This document shows, one piece after another, positions 25,710 through 33,483 of a stretch of 39,358 bases of DNA. Every line of letters begins with the position of its first letter. The stretch's first letter is position 1. Source of the stretch: RUG11237 sp045126515 (GTDB lineage Bacteria; Bacillota; Clostridia; Lachnospirales; Lachnospiraceae); contig JBGVOM010000035.1 of assembly GCA_045126515.1 (NCBI GenBank), positions 1 to 39,358 of the forward strand. The letters run 5' to 3'. A program made the position numbers and the translations under genes. The notes under the pieces were generated by a model that had not been told where the DNA came from, made no database searches, and saw only the letters and a program-made list of their open reading frames with translations.

Positions 25710-25913
25710 TGTATTTCCACCTCTCTTTCATATGAAAAATAAAATATATTATATAATAATGTATCACATCACTTGATACATCCGGGCAATTGTAACACAC
25801 TCTTTTTACTTTGAACATGACTTTTTGGTTACAATTTTCAAAACGTTATCTCTAAAACATATTATTGTTTCTGTTTCTCTGATAATATATAAAAAAACAA
25901 AGGAGATTTTATT
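25710..25913. promoter_or_regulatory. Intergenic region between lipoprotein copy 1 and the recombinase
   Basis: The region is AT-rich and divergent. TGTATCA/TGATACA (25760-25766, 25774-25780) is a 7-bp inverted repeat upstream of the lipoprotein gene. GATAAT (25881-25886) is a possible -10 for the recombinase, whose ribosome site AAAGGAG (25899-25905) is clear. No confident -35 is seen, which may mean that recombinase expression is weak or controlled. Confidence 0.4.
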
Positions 25914-26834
25914 ATGACTACACTACAGACAATAATTAATGACTATTTAGAATTGTGCCAATACCAAAAAAGATTGGATTATAAGAGTTTAAATGCTTAC
26001 AGAACAGATTTAGAACAATTTATAGAGCATATCTCACCTGCTACTATAGAGGAAATAACTCCCGCCACATTAGAAAAATTTATTTCTCAACTTCATCAAA
26101 AATATAAGCCTAAAACAGTAAAAAGAAAAATTGCATCTCTTAAGGCATTCTTTCACTATCTTGAATACAAAGAACTAATCACAAAAAATCCTTTCAATAA
26201 AGTACAGGTGAAATTCCGTGAACCGGTAATTTTGCCAAAAACAATTCCATTAAGCACGGCAGAAGCGTTTCTTTCCACAATATACCATCAAAAGAATTCT
26301 GCAAAGACCGTTTATCAAAGACGAAATGCACTGCGCGATGCAGCTGTGATTGAACTTTTGTTTTCCACAGGAATGCGTATCTCCGAATTATGCTCATTAA
26401 AAATAAACGATGTAAATTTACAAGATGGTAGCGTTTTAATATTTGGAAAAGGCGCAAAAGAACGCTGTATGCACATTGGAAACGAAAACATTCTTTCTGT
26501 TTTAAACGAATATAAACAAGATTATCTCACTGAAATGCTGAACTGCAAACATTTCTTTGCTAACCAGTCCGGAAGAGTTTTGTCCGCCCAAACAGTCCGT
26601 AGAATGATAAATAAATATTGTTCACTGGCCGCTATTGAGTTACATATCACTCCACATATGTTTAGGCACACCTTTGCCACATGTCTTCTGGAGGCAGACG
26701 TTGATATACGATATATCCAAGAAATGTTAGGACATAGTTCTATTAACATAACCGAAATATATACTCACGTTGCCTTGTCGAAAAAAAAAGACATTTTGTT
26801 GACAAAACATCCAAGAAAATACTTTAACATCTAA
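25914..26834 (+). CDS. XerC/D-like tyrosine recombinase, candidate invertase
   Basis: This 306-residue recombinase has an N-terminal core-binding (SAM-like) domain, residues 5-95 (YLELCQYQKRLDYKSLNAYR, KTVKRKIASLKAFFHYLEYK). The catalytic domain has Arg155 (STGMRISEL), Lys179 (FGKGAKER), His248-x-x-Arg251 (HMFRHTFAT), His274 (MLGHSS) and the nucleophile Tyr283 (EIYTHV), all intact. AAAGGAG lies eight bases before the ATG. It is not the housekeeping XerC or XerD by context. It ends 30 bp before a perfect 27-bp inverted repeat whose partner lies 4.6 kb away, so the best guess is a site-specific inversion enzyme for 26865-31552. Similar solo recombinases drive phase variation in Bacteroides and Clostridioides. 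Confidence 0.9.
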   Translation: MTTLQTIINDYLELCQYQKRLDYKSLNAYRTDLEQFIEHISPATIEEITPATLEKFISQLHQKYKPKTVKRKIASLKAFFHYLEYKELITKNPFNKVQVKFREPVILPKTIPLSTAEAFLSTIYHQKNSAKTVYQRRNALRDAAVIELLFSTGMRISELCSLKINDVNLQDGSVLIFGKGAKERCMHIGNENILSVLNEYKQDYLTEMLNCKHFFANQSGRVLSAQTVRRMINKYCSLAAIELHITPHMFRHTFATCLLEADVDIRYIQEMLGHSSINITEIYTHVALSKKKDILLTKHPRKYFNI

Positions 26835-26864
26835 CTTGAAGTCACTTTCATATTCTTCTCAATA

Positions 26865-26891
26865 ATTTTGAACGATAATACATGATTATCA
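26865..26891 (+). repeat. Left 27-bp inverted repeat (recombination site)
   Basis: The 27 bp begin ATTTTGAACGATAAT, continue ACATG and end ATTATCA. They are repeated perfectly and inverted at 31526-31552. The site has its own imperfect dyad: GATAAT-ACATG-ATTATC, extending to TTTTGAACGATAAT against the complement of ATTATCAGTTAAAA (11 of 14 match). This is the usual plan of a tyrosine-recombinase core site: two arms around a short asymmetric spacer. It lies 43 bp before the glycosyltransferase start. Confidence 0.9.
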
Positions 26892-26934
26892 GTTAAAAAC
26901 TCACGACACACAAACATAACAGAGGAGGAAACCA

Positions 26935-28053
26935 ATGAAAGAATCGATTATTATTACATATCACAAAAATAAAGATATGTTGCTGTTTTGTCTTAACCGT
27001 CTTTTGAAAACTACACCGGATGATGTGGAAATTTTAATTATTGGCAACAATGTGAACAAAGCAGAATTAGATGTAGATATCTCAAATCCCCGATGTAAAT
27101 ATCTGAAATATGATCAAAATTTACAATATCCAAAGGCTCTTAATATAGCTGTTGAACAATGCACGAGCGAAATAATTACATTTGTAGATGCGGATATTTT
27201 TGTATGGGACGGATGGTATGAGGCGTTATACAAAACATTTACAAGTTCAGATAAAATAGGCGTAGCCGGTGCAAAACTAATCAATCCCCTTACCAACCGT
27301 ATTATTGATTACGGAATTATGTATTCAAAATATAATGCCGCCCATACGATGATGGGATTATTATACGATCATCCTTTGGCACAAATGGATCGACGTGTAC
27401 AAACTGTGTGCAGTGCAATTATGATGACTACCAAAACTTTATATCAAAAAATTGGCGGAATGGATGAGGACATTCCTTATTCCTATACAGATTGCGATTA
27501 TTGTTTTCGTTTAAGAGATATCGGTTTTGAAACATGGGTATCAGCAGGAGCAATTGCATATCATAAAGGAGGAACAGATCCTAATAATTCAAAATCTGCT
27601 TTCAGCTATTATCGTCTGGACGCGAAAGGTATGTATGGAATGAAAGATTATGCAAAGATTGTTTATGATAATGCGCAATGGTATAAAAAAAGTGCAGACT
27701 ATTTTTTAAAAACATATCCCTTGGTAGTTCATCAATTTGTAATGCTTGATTTTTCAACATTATATGACAGGAACTCCTTTCATCAAATGATAAAAGAAGT
27801 CCTTGGCATTACTTATCTTGATATTATTGAAAAACCCTCTGCTGAAAGAGACAGTGAACAAATTGTTTTGTATAATAATTCATCGTTTGAATTTATTGAT
27901 CTTGTTACTCCAATTATTTATTTTGTTGATACATTTGTGGCATTATTTAATAATAAATTGTGGTTTCAAATGCGAGACATACAACATGATGTCGTAGTTG
28001 ACCGTCATGGAAATGTTTTGCCCCTGCATTTGATTGCTGATCAAAAATGTTAA
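26935..28053 (+). CDS. Family 2 glycosyltransferase
   Basis: This 372-residue protein has a GT-A fold: IIITYHKNKDMLLFCLNRLL at the start, the nucleotide-sugar/metal motif FVDADIFVWDGWY (DAD), then GGMDEDIPYSYTDCDYCFRLRDIG (the acidic ED-type motif of GT2). No membrane segment is seen. It would transfer a sugar to a surface glycan or protein; the acceptor is unknown. AGAGGAGG lies about seven bases before the ATG. Its stop codon (28051-28053) directly abuts that of the convergent NTPase gene. Present orientation puts it downstream of the recombinase, in the same direction, with no terminator between. Confidence 0.85.
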   Translation: MKESIIITYHKNKDMLLFCLNRLLKTTPDDVEILIIGNNVNKAELDVDISNPRCKYLKYDQNLQYPKALNIAVEQCTSEIITFVDADIFVWDGWYEALYKTFTSSDKIGVAGAKLINPLTNRIIDYGIMYSKYNAAHTMMGLLYDHPLAQMDRRVQTVCSAIMMTTKTLYQKIGGMDEDIPYSYTDCDYCFRLRDIGFETWVSAGAIAYHKGGTDPNNSKSAFSYYRLDAKGMYGMKDYAKIVYDNAQWYKKSADYFLKTYPLVVHQFVMLDFSTLYDRNSFHQMIKEVLGITYLDIIEKPSAERDSEQIVLYNNSSFEFIDLVTPIIYFVDTFVALFNNKLWFQMRDIQHDVVVDRHGNVLPLHLIADQKC

Positions 28054-31000
28054 TTATATCAAAGGCAAATTAAGATGTAAATCACCTGTTCGCTGAATGC
28101 CTTTGGCAATAAACTGATCATTCTCAAATATCGTCAAAGGCTGACGGCATTCGGCAGGAAGAAATGACATGTCATAACCTGTTTTATATATTCCAAGCTT
28201 CGTAAAGGTATATTGGATATTTTCTTCCAATAAGTCTTTTTTAATCCAATATCTTGAAGTCTCACCTGCAGAATAATGTTTATGTGCTTCTTTAAAAGCA
28301 TAATAAACATCATCTTTCTTCTTAGCATAATATGCATTTACCCCTTTTAAAAGCAAAATATCTCCTATTTTGTGATTATCCAAGAGCTGTTGCATCTTCA
28401 AAACATCATCAATCACTCTGGCATTATAAAAATAGTTTGTTTCGGGTTCATGTTGAAGCTTTGCCATAACCTCTGCCATTGAGAAGAATGTTTTGAAAAT
28501 AATTGGTTCATGAGAATATTTTCCATCCGCTAAATATTTCATTGCTTTGTCAATTTCAGCAGTTGCCTTCGCATAATTCTGTTCGATCAGCCCATACTGC
28601 ACGGTTTTTCTATAATAATTTAGAGTTTTTTCCGGAACTAATTTGGGTATATCAATGGTACAGTGATCCCAGATAGAAAACAACTTGTCCTTATCTTTGT
28701 AATATCCATAATAATTGTAACCTTCATCTGAGTCATTCAGATACGCTATAAGTCCTCGCTTTTGTGGATCACTAATTTTATCCCCATAATCGCGGGACTT
28801 TTGCATAAGTGTTTCTCTTTTTGATATAATTTCTTGTTTATAGCTCTCTGTATTGTAAGAAATATACCATCGATTATACATAATTGCCTGAAGTACATTT
28901 AATTCGTCCTGATTTTCGGTCCCAACCGGATGTGCATTTTCACACATTTTCAATACTTTTCTTAAAAAATCCACTTCTTCCTGATACATGTGTTTCTGCA
29001 CTGCGATATCACAACAAAAATGAATAAAAGGACGATAAAATTTAAGATCCTCAGATAGCGCTTGCGGATCATATGCCTGTATCGTATCAAATGCTTCTTT
29101 GGAACGGAACCATGCTTTTAGCGAACCATCATACTGGCGGATAAAAGTACAAATCTGGTGAATATATTTTATGTAAACACCTTCATAAATTTGATTTTCC
29201 AATATTTCAATAAACGCATCCAGTAGACAATTATAAAATAAAGAAGCGATTCTTTCTGGCAAGACCAGATTGGCTACCCTGCCACCAGTATCTATTATCG
29301 TGTCCGTATCTTTTTCAATCGCAATTTTATACAATAAATAAGGAATCGGATATCTTCTGATTTTCTTTTCGATACCTTTATTTTGTACATATTCTAAACA
29401 CGTTAAAATATCCTTTGAATTATTTTCATAGAAGAAATTTCGGATAATATCATGGTCAAATATGTAGATTCCTAACATTTGCACCCGTAAAATATTCTTT
29501 TCACATAGAAAATCTAATTCTTTTGGATCAATCTGAAAAATGTCTTGCAATTTTTTATCCAGATGATCAAAAATGTAGATGATAGACAAAATATATGTCA
29601 CTCTGCGCTCCGGTATATCTTTATATATAAAAGCAAATCTTTTCTCTAAAACGCTCGCGATTCCGTTTGAAATATTGGAAAGTGCCTCGTATTTTTCCAA
29701 ATTAGGGATAATATATCCCTTTTTATCCGGAGAAATACCTACAATGTTCAATTCCTCCAAATACTTTGTCACTTGCAATAAATTATATGGTTTTAAAGAA
29801 ATTTTGTTTATAATCTCAGAAAAATATTCCTCATTCTCATCCAAATTTGTTCTGGTCAACTCCTGCAAAAAAAGGATACCTTGTTTCTTCTCATGAAATC
29901 CTGACAATGTAGCCGTAAGACAGTGCTTCATATCTGTATGCAGAAGATTATATAACAGTTCAGAAGTTCTTGGTGTCATATAATCGGTATTAAATACGCA
30001 GACAAGAATCGATGAATTGACTGCTTGCTGGTTTACCGCATAAGAAACATACCCTAAAATAAAAGATTGAAAGTCTTTTCCAGCGAACTGCATATTATCA
30101 ATAATCAAAACATTTTTATCTTTTGAGAGCTTTTCATACAAAATAGCTGCATACTTATTTAATACAGTTTGTAATGATTCTTCTGTTTGATTCATAATAA
30201 GCCGCAACAAATGAATAGCTTTCTCTGCTTCGCTGTGTTCTGAAATTTTACAATCAGATTGTGACAAACATATTTTTTCCTCTAACAAACTTAATATCTC
30301 ATCACTCGGTATTTCATAAAGAAAAGCAATCAATTCCTTTATTAGATAACGCGATAAATCATCTTCCTGCTTCTCCTGTTCTGTCTGCCACGCCTGTCCG
30401 GGAAGACTAATGATTCGATATCCGTTTGCTAAAAAGATGTTTTGACATTCTGTTAGGACTCTTGTTTTTCCTGTTCCGCTACTTCCTGTCAGAATTAAAC
30501 TTGAAATGTAAGGATTATTGACCAATAGATGCTTTGTGTCATCTAAAATTCTTAAATAATTGTTACCAATTAGTCTGGTGGAACCAACCCAATGACTTTT
30601 TACGGTGACATTTTCAGAGTACCATTCAAAACGATTCCCACTTTGCACACCAACAAATGCGATATGAAATCTGGGCAACATAATCTCAGGTTTATAAACA
30701 CTCTGCCTCATGTTTAAGGAGACTGCGCGTCCTTCACCTTTTTTTAGACATGCATGATACCACCCTTTATCTTCTGGTTTAATCGTAGGATAAAAATATT
30801 GAAAAGAAAAACGATCGCTTTCTTCATCCATGAATTCTATATAAACATCAACCTGATCTTCTTGAAAAGGATTCAGCAAGCAAAATGTCAGTGCAAAGGT
30901 TTCGTTATAATAAATCTTTCCTGCAGATATATAATTTTGGAAGTTCTCCAACGCACGATGTACACTAGAAACAGCATTTTGAAAAAAATATACGTTGACA

Positions 31001-31494
31001 AAAGAACCGTCTTCTTTTGCTATCTCACAATCGCTCATATATTTGACCGGAGAATATTTTTTAGGAATCTTTGATGCGTAGGTACAAATTAGAGCTTCAA
31101 GAGTTTCCCCATCAAAAAAACGAATCATCTTATTTGTCTTTTCACCAAAAGCTAAGATTTTATTTTTCGCAAATCTATTGATAGTGGAACGGCTAAAAAA
31201 CAAGATCTCATTTACTTCATATATTTGTGCCATCACCAATGTGGGTGCCAAAATGTTCATTGCTATCGTGTTTGAATAGTTTTTACATTCTGCCCATAAA
31301 TGTTGGTTTTCAGAATAAAGCCAAAAATCCCTATTATTATCGTGACTGCCGCCAGTAACCTCCCATTTTTTTCCATACATTGAAACTAATAAGCAATTGA
31401 CTAAGTTTTCAAATTCAATTCCATTTCCTTTTTCATTTCCATCACTATCTATTTTTATAAATTTTTCCCAATATGCAGATGATATTTTTTTCAT
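28054..31494 (-). CDS. REase-like domain fused to STAND-like NTPase, defence candidate
   Basis: This is an 1146-residue protein. Residues 24-135 resemble an Mrr-type PD-(D/E)xK nuclease: GIEFENLVNCLL, Asp56 in NNRDF and Glu69-x-Lys71 in WAECKNYS, all intact. Residues 160-310 look beta-rich and I do not recognise them. The P-loop domain has Walker A GSSGTGKT (337-344) and Walker B VLIIDNMQ (462-469), then ILVCVFNTD. About 560-1146 is a long helical, repeat-like region that could sense a ligand. Nuclease-NTPase-repeat architecture is that of Avs-type antiphage STAND proteins and some NACHT-like systems, but I cannot place it in a named type. AGGAG is six bases before the ATG. No membrane segment. 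Confidence 0.75.
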   Translation of the reverse strand: MKKISSAYWEKFIKIDSDGNEKGNGIEFENLVNCLLVSMYGKKWEVTGGSHDNNRDFWLYSENQHLWAECKNYSNTIAMNILAPTLVMAQIYEVNEILFFSRSTINRFAKNKILAFGEKTNKMIRFFDGETLEALICTYASKIPKKYSPVKYMSDCEIAKEDGSFVNVYFFQNAVSSVHRALENFQNYISAGKIYYNETFALTFCLLNPFQEDQVDVYIEFMDEESDRFSFQYFYPTIKPEDKGWYHACLKKGEGRAVSLNMRQSVYKPEIMLPRFHIAFVGVQSGNRFEWYSENVTVKSHWVGSTRLIGNNYLRILDDTKHLLVNNPYISSLILTGSSGTGKTRVLTECQNIFLANGYRIISLPGQAWQTEQEKQEDDLSRYLIKELIAFLYEIPSDEILSLLEEKICLSQSDCKISEHSEAEKAIHLLRLIMNQTEESLQTVLNKYAAILYEKLSKDKNVLIIDNMQFAGKDFQSFILGYVSYAVNQQAVNSSILVCVFNTDYMTPRTSELLYNLLHTDMKHCLTATLSGFHEKKQGILFLQELTRTNLDENEEYFSEIINKISLKPYNLLQVTKYLEELNIVGISPDKKGYIIPNLEKYEALSNISNGIASVLEKRFAFIYKDIPERRVTYILSIIYIFDHLDKKLQDIFQIDPKELDFLCEKNILRVQMLGIYIFDHDIIRNFFYENNSKDILTCLEYVQNKGIEKKIRRYPIPYLLYKIAIEKDTDTIIDTGGRVANLVLPERIASLFYNCLLDAFIEILENQIYEGVYIKYIHQICTFIRQYDGSLKAWFRSKEAFDTIQAYDPQALSEDLKFYRPFIHFCCDIAVQKHMYQEEVDFLRKVLKMCENAHPVGTENQDELNVLQAIMYNRWYISYNTESYKQEIISKRETLMQKSRDYGDKISDPQKRGLIAYLNDSDEGYNYYGYYKDKDKLFSIWDHCTIDIPKLVPEKTLNYYRKTVQYGLIEQNYAKATAEIDKAMKYLADGKYSHEPIIFKTFFSMAEVMAKLQHEPETNYFYNARVIDDVLKMQQLLDNHKIGDILLLKGVNAYYAKKKDDVYYAFKEAHKHYSAGETSRYWIKKDLLEENIQYTFTKLGIYKTGYDMSFLPAECRQPLTIFENDQFIAKGIQRTGDLHLNLPLI

Positions 31495-31525
31495 GCGACT
31501 CTCCTGATCTTTTCATAAACTTGAG

Positions 31526-31552
31526 TGATAATCATGTATTATCGTTCAAAAT
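31526..31552 (-). repeat. Right 27-bp inverted repeat (recombination site)
   Basis: Perfect reverse complement of 26865-26891. On the minus strand it reads ATTTTGAACGATAAT, ACATG, ATTATCA toward the NTPase gene. Outside the 27 bp the two sites differ at once, and no target-site duplication is seen. It ends 31 bp before the NTPase start codon. Confidence 0.9.
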
Positions 31553-31561
31553 AGTATATCA
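31553..31561 (-). promoter_or_regulatory. Extended -10 promoter just outside the right repeat
   Basis: On the minus strand TGATATACT is an extended -10 element (TGnTATACT) whose last base touches the outer edge of the repeat. No -35 is recognisable, which is tolerated with an extended -10. Transcription would start inside the repeat and enter whichever gene currently lies next to it, now the NTPase. Confidence 0.5.
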
Positions 31562-31627
31562 TAAAATTATCATATCACACTACTACAAACTGAGCGTTAC
31601 TAATATCTTAAGCTTTTCAACAGATGA

Positions 31628-31662
31628 ACCACACCATACACTTCCAACGTATATGGTGTGGT
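31628..31662. terminator. Hairpin between lipoprotein copy 2 and the right repeat
   Basis: ACCACACCATA (31628-31638) and TATGGTGTGGT (31652-31662) form a perfect 11-bp stem. It follows the lipoprotein stop codon on the minus strand and may insulate the cassette. There is no clear T-tract, so the terminator call is tentative. Confidence 0.5.
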
Positions 31663-31683
31663 CATTGTGCTTTCGCATATATT

Positions 31684-32268
31684 TTATTCTACTCTTTTTC
31701 CTGACTTATCAAAAGTATACTGCTCTCCGTCAATATCCAATGTTTCGTCAGCAGCCATAATACCTGTATCCTTTACATAATATGATACATCTCCAAAGCT
31801 AATCCACTGATTTGTTAACGCATATCCGTTCTCATCAAAATACATACTTCCGGCATCGGTATCCATCCAGCGTCTTTTTGCTACAGCACCTGTATCGTCT
31901 GAACACATATATTTGCCATCTACTATACATACCAGTGTGCAGCAGATACGTCCGTTTTCATCTACAAGATAGTCTACATTAGGATATATTGTCAATCCTC
32001 TTGCATATGGATAATCTTTAATATCTTCGCCCTTTGTAACCGTCACTTTTTTGTTTTCCATAAGCTTGTAATAAGAGTTAGATTCTGCATACTCCTTCTC
32101 GTACTCTTCATCTGTCCAGCCTGTTGTCGTTGCTTCTCCGGCAGACTTCACAGCCTCTGTTGGAGGCTCCTCTGTGTCAGTTGAACTACATCCCGTGAAT
32201 ACAGTCCCTGCTAACATTATGCATGCTGTCATTACTAACGCACTTAATCTTATTTTTTTTAAAAACAT
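31684..32268 (-). CDS. Lipoprotein with one wall-binding-like module, copy 2
   Basis: This 194-residue protein is nearly identical to the lipoprotein at 25128-25709 from the mature N-terminus on. Differences include PSTEAVKAA to PPTEAVKSA, YMLMENKK to YKLMENKK and NQWIRFG to NQWISFG. Its signal peptide begins differently (MFLKKIRLSALVMTACIML) but keeps the lipobox FTGC. Similarity stops near both ends of the coding region, which suggests gene duplication or conversion rather than a recent large segmental duplication. It is the second gene of the operon that begins with the broken NlpC/P60 gene, 30 bp after it. Confidence 0.88.
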   Translation of the reverse strand: MFLKKIRLSALVMTACIMLAGTVFTGCSSTDTEEPPTEAVKSAGEATTTGWTDEEYEKEYAESNSYYKLMENKKVTVTKGEDIKDYPYARGLTIYPNVDYLVDENGRICCTLVCIVDGKYMCSDDTGAVAKRRWMDTDAGSMYFDENGYALTNQWISFGDVSYYVKDTGIMAADETLDIDGEQYTFDKSGKRVE

Positions 32269-32297
32269 TACTATTACCTCTCTTTATAATAGAAATA

Positions 32298-33266
32298 CTA
32301 TCTCCAGTAAGTACCATATCCATATGGAGAACCATACAGTGAAACTACACAAATATCCTGATTTGGATTAGCTGCGTGTACTATACCTTTGTCATATTTT
32401 GTTCCATAATAATTTATTTTTCCTACATAAAAAGCCACATGTGAAACCTTTGTTCCGTTATAATAGAACACCAAGTCTCCCGGCTGTAAATTTGCATAAG
32501 AAACCTTTGTAGAAGATGTATACTGACTTGCCGCTGTTCTTGGTGTTGTGATGTCAAATTTTGCTGAAATGAGCTTTACATATCCCGAGCAGTCAGTTCC
32601 CTCTGTCAAACTGTTACCACCATATACATATGGATTTCCAACATACTTCATAGCTTCCTGTATCATTTTTGTACCTGTATTGTCTATCCAGTCACCATTT
32701 GTTTCATCACAATAATACCATGTTCCACCTGTAAGCACCCAGCCTGTCTGCATTACACCTGCAGCATTACAATAGTAATACTTATTATTATACAGTATCC
32801 AGCCTGTCTGCATAGCTCCTGATGGTCCAAGATAATACCACTCACCATCATATTTCACCCAGCCTATATGCATGTAACCATAGCAATCAAAATAATACCA
32901 GCTACCATTTATTCTTTCCCAATCTTCTACGGTATAAGAACCGTCAGTATGTCTATACCACCAACGTCCATTTGATTCCTGTATCCAGGTACCACTCTGG
33001 TCATATACTATGTATGCTGATACATCGTACATTTCTTATTCGGCCATTTCCTGCCACTCATCATACGAACCTACATCATATACATCCCATTCAAAGTTCT
33101 CCCAGAACTCCCTCTCTTCTTCTGTTAATCCTGCATCCTCTTCTTCAGTATTTTCAACATCCTCATTCTCATTTGCAAATACAGTAATATCTGTTGCAAA
33201 CGGCATAACTGACAAGATGCATCCGGCAACTGCTGCCGTAATTCCCTTCAAATATTTCTTAATCAT
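32298..33266 (-). pseudogene. Secreted NlpC/P60 wall hydrolase with repeats, broken by an in-frame stop
   Basis: From ATG 33266 a signal peptide (KKYLKGITAAVAGCILSVMPF) and an acidic stretch run to EWQEMAE, then a TAA (33036-33038). The same frame continues directly as EMYDVSAYIVYDQ and carries wall-binding repeats (GEWYYLGPSGAMQTGWI) and an NlpC/P60 domain. That domain has Cys in GTDCSGYVKL, His in VSHVAFYVG and a third polar His in IVHAANPN. The hydrolase part is intact but has no signal peptide of its own; an ATG two codons after the stop could restart translation. NlpC/P60 enzymes cut peptide stems of peptidoglycan. One base change explains the stop. Confidence 0.85.
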
Positions 33267-33359
33267 CTTTTTCAATCTCCTTATCATTAACGTATTCTTT
33301 TTGTTATTTGTCATATGTGCACTTACAACATACTAAAAACTTAGCACACGCAGATTTTC

Positions 33360-33422
33360 AAAACAAGTGACAAGTTGGTTAATCAAGTCAGTCTATATAT
33401 TAACCAACTTGTCACTTGTTTT
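33360..33422 (+). terminator. 24-bp perfect stem-loop upstream of the peptide gene
   Basis: 33360-33383 (AAAACAAGTGACAAGTTGGT and four more bases) pairs perfectly with 33399-33422 across a 15-nt loop and ends in a run of six T. It has the form of a terminator, yet no plus-strand gene precedes it. It overlaps the probable -35 of the peptide gene, so an operator or attenuator role is possible. Confidence 0.6.
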
Positions 33423-33444
33423 TTGATGGTTATCCATTGATAAT
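33416..33444 (+). promoter_or_regulatory. Possible promoter of the small peptide gene
   Basis: TTGTTT (33416-33421), a 17-bp spacer and GATAAT (33439-33444), 39 bp before the ATG. The -35 lies in the 3' arm of the large hairpin. Confidence 0.45.
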
Positions 33445-33483
33445 GTGAGAAAGAAATAAAAAACACCAAGGAGAAATTCTGTT

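Larger units (their letters stand above)
26865..31552. mobile_element. Candidate invertible two-gene cassette
   Basis: This 4.69-kb segment is bounded by perfect 27-bp inverted repeats next to a tyrosine recombinase. It contains exactly two genes pointing at each other (glycosyltransferase and REase-like/NTPase), stop codon against stop codon. Each start codon is 31-43 bp inside a repeat, so neither gene has room for a full promoter within the segment. Recombination between the repeats would invert the segment and exchange the genes facing each outside flank. Inversion itself is not shown by one sequence. Confidence 0.75.

Noticed and set aside
25865..25893. TTGTTT-17-TATAAA as the recombinase promoter
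   Set aside because: The implied transcription start would fall on the ribosome site at 25899-25905, leaving no leader.
26865..31552. 27-bp inverted repeats as ends of an insertion sequence or transposon
   Set aside because: No transposase lies between them, no target-site duplication flanks them (CTCAATA against AGTATAT), and the only recombinase lies outside. A recombination-site reading fits better.
32298..33032. Independent NlpC/P60 gene starting at the ATG at 33032
   Set aside because: It lacks a signal peptide and a ribosome site, and the upstream frame supplies exactly the missing secretion region in phase, so a broken single gene is more likely.
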